The translations under genes were made by a program, and so were the position numbers. Shown one piece after another: positions 9,501 through 12,222 of a stretch of DNA of 12,222 nucleotides (position 1 is its first letter; every line of letters begins with the position of its first letter). This DNA is from CAYNNP01 sp964398215 (GTDB taxonomy: Bacteria > Planctomycetota > Planctomycetia > Pirellulales > Pirellulaceae): positions 1 through 12,222 of the forward strand of contig CAYNNP010000203.1 in the NCBI GenBank assembly GCA_964398215.1, in the 5' to 3' direction. The notes under the pieces are model-generated. The model did no database searches. It was not told the DNA's origin and saw only the letters and a program-made list of their open reading frames with translations.

Positions 9501-9903
9501 AAAGAGTCGGCTTCGCGGACGTGCGCCGGACCCGCAAGGCGCCGGTTCTACAACCCCAGCTGGACTATTGACCGCAGCGACGAAAGCCTATTCTGCGAAA
9601 CTGAAAACGCAAACGCTTTCGGAATCAGCCGACAAACTGGTCGATGAGGCAAATCGACGACTGAAGCTGGCCGAATTTTTGGCGAACACGGACATGGCAG
9701 AAGTGGCTGTCGTTCAGCGGGCATATTTGCGTTTGATAGCAGCGGATCTAATTCATGAAAACGCCAAGCTGCATAATGCGACTTTGAAATTGTTGATGCA
9801 GCTTGAAATGCGGGATAAAGTATCGAAGAATTTGGTTAGTCAAGTTTGCGATGGTGAATTGACCGGCATTCGAATCCTTATGTTGAGAGGCACAGCCCAA
9901 TGA
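6583..9903 (+). CDS. 1106-aa bitopic membrane protein with internal helical repeats, function unknown
   Basis: GTG start with GGAG 6 nt upstream, 3 nt after the previous stop. One hydrophobic helix at about 390-411, preceded by R-R-M-D, divides the protein into a ~390-residue cytoplasmic part and a ~690-residue envelope part. The cytoplasmic part holds several copies of a two-helix pattern roughly 'L-x2-A-x2-L-G-L-S-x3-A-x3-I': about 31-55, 163-189, 235-254 and 353-375. A Pro/Lys/Glu-rich linker separates the first two (105-138). The periplasmic part looks wholly helical (HEAT- or TPR-like), with no recognised family and no catalytic motif. The topology resembles TolA/TonB in having one helix and a long periplasmic arm, so a force-transducing bridge to the ExbBD motor is possible but unproven. 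The stop overlaps the next start (ATGA). Confidence 0.8.
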   Translation: MTGQQNQDFSVLCQVARELFAEHGMIGKEVLVILTARAQQLGLDGDAVERAIRSLDSPASPITDPRVRVVDSSVPDKRWQTLNDAHANQDDIPMAVLVTKDNDIPTAPSVVQTRQSSPPDRHEPKTKEKEPKPAPKARDVLFTEMLNKRLVSKANMQLLPDTLERLLDFGVRQAGLSRVYAEDLIVEVCDQNSIIIVNNDQTKDDPATLTFASYCKQVLTTEGGVTRQFEVKTDARAKELQLSHQQRDRALELVQTPSIDRVARRTGAYESFLQRSLPKHKSVGPNLALELEAIGVERFGLQTEKVGRFVRAVAKDLSIPLRTRQAALAFFARSVKMAIDGNNSLPRLAKEELLSEAKRLELSQEDARNQIDQQLELNRQETRSVRRMDAWLLRALVAVAVLSVAMVGYITMSRKPAVDVATKSEPSEAAGIRSPDWWTPKMLLSVATARDAVPSAEQELDRIRSTLAIDRRKGCASLVGRYCKMVDDAANLGPQEPIDSSSDSAQLEALRSVVIESYVVEQDLSVRESWRNEFFAALATDAQLTIRQRAFEPLFHRISDVGEILSSSSADSVASAELETALNELLPDVPMFGGSAETIFERRLAVFLREKMTGQAQEMDLEFSNYVTLLAHAKRSLDPDAFDNFQRGLLDQELLSFSDSLGKFDSIIRARLMREDSTIATSWILSTFEKMTPGKARDELASTLLDIVSLPPMPNKSPERIAAAIRKQISVVPPQDSQSLSAAEWAPKSELIFNERLAGPDDIKTLALQLARFAHHFAEGEASLNLERHPQGNGMAILSELEALSTFSPPTKTPPNNHGVSSSNQRLIEQNVVAALNARPGYKNRYVERVFTYAPRVEDVSPVLAAQVIELVFSMQPQEMEPFAKRLQSLYRWRTFRIAFMDALTTRRSTSKRVLAQGFVGAEFDVSDQDWLNQVRLKILEDVRDDLKTRNAGQADSALMNALGDYVAKIFILKSRLRGRAPDPQGAGSTTPAGLLTAATKAYSAKLKTQTLSESADKLVDEANRRLKLAEFLANTDMAEVAVVQRAYLRLIAADLIHENAKLHNATLKLLMQLEMRDKVSKNLVSQVCDGELTGIRILMLRGTAQ

Positions 9904-10958
9904 ACCGAACCTTTATGCCGTTGCTTGTCGTGTTCATATTGATTGCCAGCATGGCTCAGAATGTTGCGGCGATCGTGGTCACGATGAATAGCGGTCAGCG
10001 TTTCGGATGTGTGATTGTCCGGGAAGACTCGCTCAATATCACAGTCGATGTGGTCAGCGAAAACGGGAATCGCACCCGGCGGATTCTACAGATTGAAGAT
10101 ATCAAAACCATTGACCAAGCCGTTTCGGAAGCAAGGTTGGAGACGTTGAATCCAAGCAATCCTGAGATGTACAAGACTTATGCCGAAGAGCTTGCAGAGA
10201 TTTCGCTTGATCCAGACGCAAGGCCAATGAGTATGCGTCTGTATCACATCGCTTTGATGCTTGATTTTGAATCAATGGGAGAAAGTTGCCTTTTAGGGAT
10301 GATTCGGTTGGCACGTAATCCCCAAGAAGAGGAAAGGCTACGAGCCACTGCATTTTTGCATCTCCCAAAAACCGATCAATCAGTTTTGATTACCGCTAAA
10401 AAATCAAACGAGCGACTTCCATCCAATCTATCGGCGACAATGACGCTTTTGCGCCGCATTCGCACACGTGATATTAGGCGAATGACAGAAAATGAAAGGA
10501 CCATACTTCGCGCAGCCATTGGACCATTCGCGGATTCTATGAGCGACGAACAGCTGGACGCGACTTACACAGTTCAATGCGCAAAATGCAAGGTAGGCAC
10601 TGTCCGCTGTAGCAATTGCCGAAACGGAGTGATTGCGGGCCGAAGAAAGTGCCCGCTTTGCGTTCGCGGCAAGGTGGCCTGCGATTTATGCACACCGCTA
10701 CTGGTTAAATCAAAATTGAGCGATGCGCTGATGGCATCCATCGTCAACGCGGAAATAGAACTGCTAAAGGCGAGCATGAAAACCCCAGAGGATCAATCAG
10801 CCAAGACAGATGAAGCTGAAGCGATGAACGTTGGTTGGGGGCAGAGAAAAGATGCGTATAAACACTGTATCCCGCCACTAAGTCTTCAAACCTTAACTGA
10901 ATTTGACACCAGCAAGTCTGTCTACCGCGATGGACAATGGCGAACAAACAGCTTTTAG
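9900..10958 (+). CDS. exported protein with beta domain and four-CxxC zinc-finger-like cluster
   Basis: 352 aa, ATGA overlap with the preceding gene. Residues 1-24 are a signal peptide (hydrophobic 7-18, cleavage after V-A-A24). Residues 25-75 look like a small beta barrel ('TMNSGQRFGCVIVREDSLNITV'), a common module after signal peptides in planctomycete proteins. A helical middle (85-220) follows. A cysteine cluster then contains C227/C230, C237/C240, C251/C254 and C261/C264, spaced symmetrically as CxxC-x6-CxxC-x10-CxxC-x6-CxxC. This resembles the DnaJ cysteine-rich zinc domain in pattern but is more compact and lacks the Gly-x-Gly of each DnaJ repeat; there is no J domain. Zinc-binding or thiol chemistry is inferred. 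A conserved-looking 'VYRDGQWRTN' ends the protein. It is the last gene of the clear operon; 70 nt separate it from the next. Confidence 0.82.
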   Translation: MNRTFMPLLVVFILIASMAQNVAAIVVTMNSGQRFGCVIVREDSLNITVDVVSENGNRTRRILQIEDIKTIDQAVSEARLETLNPSNPEMYKTYAEELAEISLDPDARPMSMRLYHIALMLDFESMGESCLLGMIRLARNPQEEERLRATAFLHLPKTDQSVLITAKKSNERLPSNLSATMTLLRRIRTRDIRRMTENERTILRAAIGPFADSMSDEQLDATYTVQCAKCKVGTVRCSNCRNGVIAGRRKCPLCVRGKVACDLCTPLLVKSKLSDALMASIVNAEIELLKASMKTPEDQSAKTDEAEAMNVGWGQRKDAYKHCIPPLSLQTLTEFDTSKSVYRDGQWRTNSF

Positions 10959-11396
10959 GGTAGATCGCAAACTTGGCCAACCTTCGAACGCCAAACTCGG
11001 GCACCAGATACCATCTGAATGAGAGGTTGTGATTCAAGACGCGCCGAAACATTCCTTGCAGTTCGGTCTTTTGACGGCAGTATGTGGCGTCGGTGCAATC
11101 GTTTGCACATTCGCGACAATACGTATCTCGCAAACTGTCCCCTATTGGACCGTTGTCCCGTCGGTTTTGTTGCTTGTGTCGATGCGACGTGACAGCGATC
11201 TTGTTACCTCATGGGGGATGATTGCTATGGCAATGCTCGTCGCATCTGTCGACTTTTCCTGGAGACTGCCTGGTTGCTTCCAATTTTCGGGATTCCTTCA
11301 CCGCTATGAACTGCAGACTCGAATTGGTGAACTCTATCTCACATCTTTTTCGATACCGTTTTCGCTCGCGATTCCCGCAATCATCCGGACGGTCTT

Positions 11397-11408
11397 GCAC
11401 GCCTCGCC
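11397..11408 (+). repeat. target-site duplication, left copy (12 bp)
   Basis: GCACGCCTCGCC occurs here and again, perfectly, at 11530-11541. The two copies abut the outer ends of the inverted-repeat element. The preceding T is also shared with 11529, so a 13-bp reading is possible. Confidence 0.88.
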
Positions 11409-11440
11409 AGGGCAAATCAGTTTTTCAAGTTAGGCAACAT

Positions 11441-11500
11441 AGTAGCTCGGCTGTCCCAGCCGAGACCTGCCGATTTCTCGGCTCGGAGAGCCGAGCTACT
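11441..11500. repeat. core double hairpin of the element (CTCGGCT/AGCCGAG modules)
   Basis: Two small hairpins lie head to tail: CTCGGCT (11446-11452), loop GTCCC, AGCCGAG (11458-11464); and CTCGGCT (11477-11483), loop CGGAG, AGCCGAG (11489-11495). The left and right halves are also complementary to each other, so the 60 nt can fold either as two short hairpins or one long one. This REP-like modular form is what transposase-mobilised palindromes often look like. Confidence 0.85.
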
Positions 11501-11502
11501 TT

Positions 11503-11523
11503 AAGCAGTTTGAAAAACTGCTT
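11503..11523. repeat. 9-bp hairpin in the right arm of the element
   Basis: AAGCAGTTT (11503-11511), loop GAA, AAACTGCTT (11515-11523): a perfect 9-bp stem that overlaps the right terminal repeat. It competes with pairing of the two terminal repeats. There is no equivalent on the left arm, so the two ends of the element are not the same. Confidence 0.75.
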
Positions 11524-11529
11524 TGCCCT

Positions 11530-11541
11530 GCACGCCTCGCC
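11530..11541 (+). repeat. target-site duplication, right copy (12 bp)
   Basis: Identical to 11397-11408. The reading frame of the interrupted membrane-protein gene resumes from this copy and continues to the TGA at 11663-11665. Confidence 0.88.
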
Positions 11542-11670
11542 CACACGATGGCGTGCCGCAGCGAAATCGAATATGCTTGCAGCTGTCGTGGTTTCGGTAG
11601 ATGTAACGCTCATGACTTTGGTGCTGTACGTTACAGCAGCGGACTTCCCAAACACGATGCCATGACGATC

Positions 11671-11701
11671 AGATAACCGTGCGGCCACGCGTCGGTTACC
11701 T
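11671..11701. terminator. strong hairpin, possible transcription terminator
   Basis: AGATAACCG (11671-11679) pairs with CGGTTACCT (11693-11701) with one A-C mismatch, and GCG/CGC at 11681-11683 and 11688-11690 can extend the stem across the small GT/T bulge to a GCCA loop. It begins 5 nt after the stop of the interrupted gene. Only a short TTT follows, so it is not a convincing intrinsic terminator; it could equally be a dispersed palindromic repeat or protect an mRNA end. Confidence 0.35.
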
Positions 11702-11780
11702 TTACTGCGCTGTTGTGGCATAGGAAGTATGATTGGCTGAGTCCGGATACACCAGTTTCTTTCAGGAAATTGTGACCGCC

Positions 11781-11951
11781 ATGTGTTCTCGCGGAATAAA
11801 CAATAGAGCAGAGACTGGAGACGTATCCTTAGCCCGGTTGAACGACCCCAAAACCCGGCTCCACCACTTGATTCGACGAGAACTCACACTCGGCATCAAC
11901 ACCGAACAACACGGCGACAACACGGGCATTGTGAAGGAACTGCAGGCGTGA
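11781..11951 (+). CDS. doubtful short ORF, 56 aa
   Basis: The frame is open from TTG 11733 and has its first ATG at 11781; it ends in a GTGA overlap with the following exported gene. The product is basic and polar, with no signal peptide, membrane helix or recognised motif, and no clear Shine-Dalgarno lies before either start. The stop-start overlap is the only argument that it is real. It may be chance, or the remnant of a gene that lost its 5' part. Otherwise 11702-11947 shows nothing I can identify. Confidence 0.2.
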   Translation: MCSRGINNRAETGDVSLARLNDPKTRLHHLIRRELTLGINTEQHGDNTGIVKELQA

Positions 11952-12222
11952 CTATCTCACATAAAGACACGAAAACACGAACAGTTACACTCACCGCTTG
12001 CACTTTCTGCATACTGACTTTGTGGCTTTGCGCCTTCGTGCCAGCTAGTCCTCCTGAGGCAAGCCTTCCGGATAAACACCGGGCATTCTTCAAAGCCCAC
12101 TGCCTCGATTGTCACGACTCCGAGACGCGCGAAGGCAAAGTCGATCTCGAAACACTATCGTTCCGCATTACGACGATCGAGCAGGCGGAACTCTGGCAGA
12201 AGGTGCTCGGCGCGCTGAACTC
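11948..12222 (+). CDS. planctomycete cytochrome-c/DUF1592-type exported protein, 5' part only
   Basis: GTG start with GAAGGA (11933-11938) 9 nt upstream; 91 codons are visible and the frame runs off the window. Residues 1-34 are a signal peptide: basic K6, K9 and R11, a hydrophobic core at about 15-31, cleavage near A33 or S34. 'FFKAHCLDCHDSETREGKVDLETL' (47-70) is the typical start of planctomycete cytochrome-type (PSCyt/DUF1587-1592-1588-1585) proteins. C52-x2-C55-H56 would bind covalent haem c, and 'LWQKVLGALN' usually precedes a G-x-MPP motif in this family. Full members are around 700-1000 aa and are secreted or envelope-bound; the function is unproven, with proposed links to redox chemistry or polysaccharide breakdown. 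It looks like a separate transcription unit from the motor operon. Confidence 0.85.
   Translation, partial: MTISHKDTKTRTVTLTACTFCILTLWLCAFVPASPPEASLPDKHRAFFKAHCLDCHDSETREGKVDLETLSFRITTIEQAELWQKVLGALN
11958..12042. repeat. degenerate CACGAA/CAAAG inverted repeat inside the signal-peptide codons
   Basis: 11958-11981 (CACATAAAGACACGAAAACACGAA) and the reverse complement of 12018-12042 (GGCACGAAGGCGCAAAGCCACAAAG) are built from the same CAC/GAA/AAAG words; the best 14-nt alignment matches at 10 positions. This word type, 'CACGAAGGCGCAAAG', is one I remember as dispersed in planctomycete and verrucomicrobial genomes, but I cannot check that here. Confidence 0.35.

Larger units (their letters stand above)
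11409..11529. mobile_element. MITE-like non-autonomous insertion element, 121 bp
   Basis: The element is a nested palindrome. The outer terminal repeats, 11409-11428 and 11510-11529, match at 19 of 20 positions. An inner perfect 12-bp pair lies at 11441-11452 and 11489-11500 (AGTAGCTCGGCT and its complement). It has no coding capacity for a transposase. It is bounded by a perfect 12-bp direct repeat and breaks a reading frame that is restored when it is removed, which shows it moved as a unit. A 12-bp duplication is within the range known for some IS4-family members (IS4, IS231), so a transposase of that kind acting in trans is possible, but the family is not established. Confidence 0.85.
11029..11665 (+). 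pseudogene. multi-pass membrane protein gene interrupted by a 121-bp insertion
   Basis: From GTG 11029 (GAGAGG just upstream, spacing only 2 nt) a frame runs 134 codons to a TAG at 11431-11433 that lies within the inserted element. Deleting 133 bp (element plus one copy of the 12-bp direct repeat) joins codons so that ...L-H-A-S-P continues as T-R-W-R-A-A-A-K and runs to TGA at 11663-11665. The restored protein is 167 aa. Hydrophobic segments appear at roughly 15-33, 41-56, 65-80 and 104-120, and a fifth, 'MLAAVVVSVDVTLMTLVLY', lies after the junction. The reappearance of a membrane helix in the rejoined frame supports this reconstruction. The current product would lose its C-terminal helix. 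No family is recognised. It lies 70 nt after the operon and could once have been co-transcribed. Confidence 0.75.

Noticed and set aside
10973..10994. TTGGC/GCCAA stem after the CxxC gene as a terminator
   Set aside because: Only 5 bp with a 12-nt loop and no T-tract; not convincing.
11409..11529. Reading the inverted-repeat stretch as a plain intrinsic terminator
   Set aside because: The flanking perfect 12-bp direct repeats, the 20-bp terminal repeats and the restored reading frame show it is an inserted element. There is also no T-run after the hairpins.
11425..11721. Minus-strand ORF across the element as a transposase
   Set aside because: It extends well beyond the element, has no DDE or HUH motif, and the element is too short to encode a transposase.
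1..12222. CRISPR arrays, tRNA or rRNA genes
   Set aside because: No regularly spaced direct repeats, no cloverleaf-like segment and no rRNA-like sequence were seen.

Overview
The window most likely comes from a planctomycete, probably of the Pirellulaceae (Rhodopirellula-like). Three things suggest this. The gene at the right edge begins like the planctomycete cytochrome-c/DUF1592-type exported proteins, with a signal peptide, a CLDCH haem motif and a 'W-x-K-V-L' segment. The vWA protein at the left has the 'GVKAYGxRxxxxxDSSGSM' run-in common in that phylum. Long exported helical proteins sit next to ExbB/ExbD genes. All real genes seen are on the + strand, and base composition is balanced, without an obvious island.

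Region 1 (about 122-10958) is one tightly packed eight-gene operon. In order it encodes: a zinc-ribbon/TM/vWA protein; an exported (possibly lipoprotein) helical protein; an ExbB/TolQ/MotA-type channel protein; two different ExbD/TolR-type proteins; an 859-aa exported TPR-type protein; a 1106-aa bitopic protein with a large cytoplasmic part and a large envelope part; and an exported protein with four CxxC pairs. Neighbours overlap (ATGA twice, 17 nt once) or lie 3-60 nt apart. ExbB plus two ExbDs is an ion-driven inner-membrane motor. The other genes plausibly supply a cytoplasmic sensor or partner domain, a bridge across the membrane and periplasmic or outer-membrane scaffolds. No TonB, TolA, TolB or Pal is visible. 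The arrangement recalls the Myxococcus AglRQS/Glt gliding motor (one TolQ, two TolR, TPR proteins, a zinc-ribbon membrane protein) and Tol-like machines, but only by analogy. Its function is unknown from sequence.

Region 2 (11029-11665) is a small multi-pass membrane protein gene broken by a 121-bp non-coding MITE-like element (11409-11529). The element has 20-bp terminal inverted repeats with one mismatch and sits between perfect 12-bp direct repeats (11397-11408 and 11530-11541). Removing the element and one repeat copy restores a single 167-codon reading frame, so the insertion history can be read directly from the sequence.

Region 3 (11666-12222) holds a strong hairpin (11671-11701), a doubtful short ORF, and the 5' end of the cytochrome-type gene (from 11948, running off the window). 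The DNA encoding that gene's signal peptide looks like a degenerate inverted repeat.
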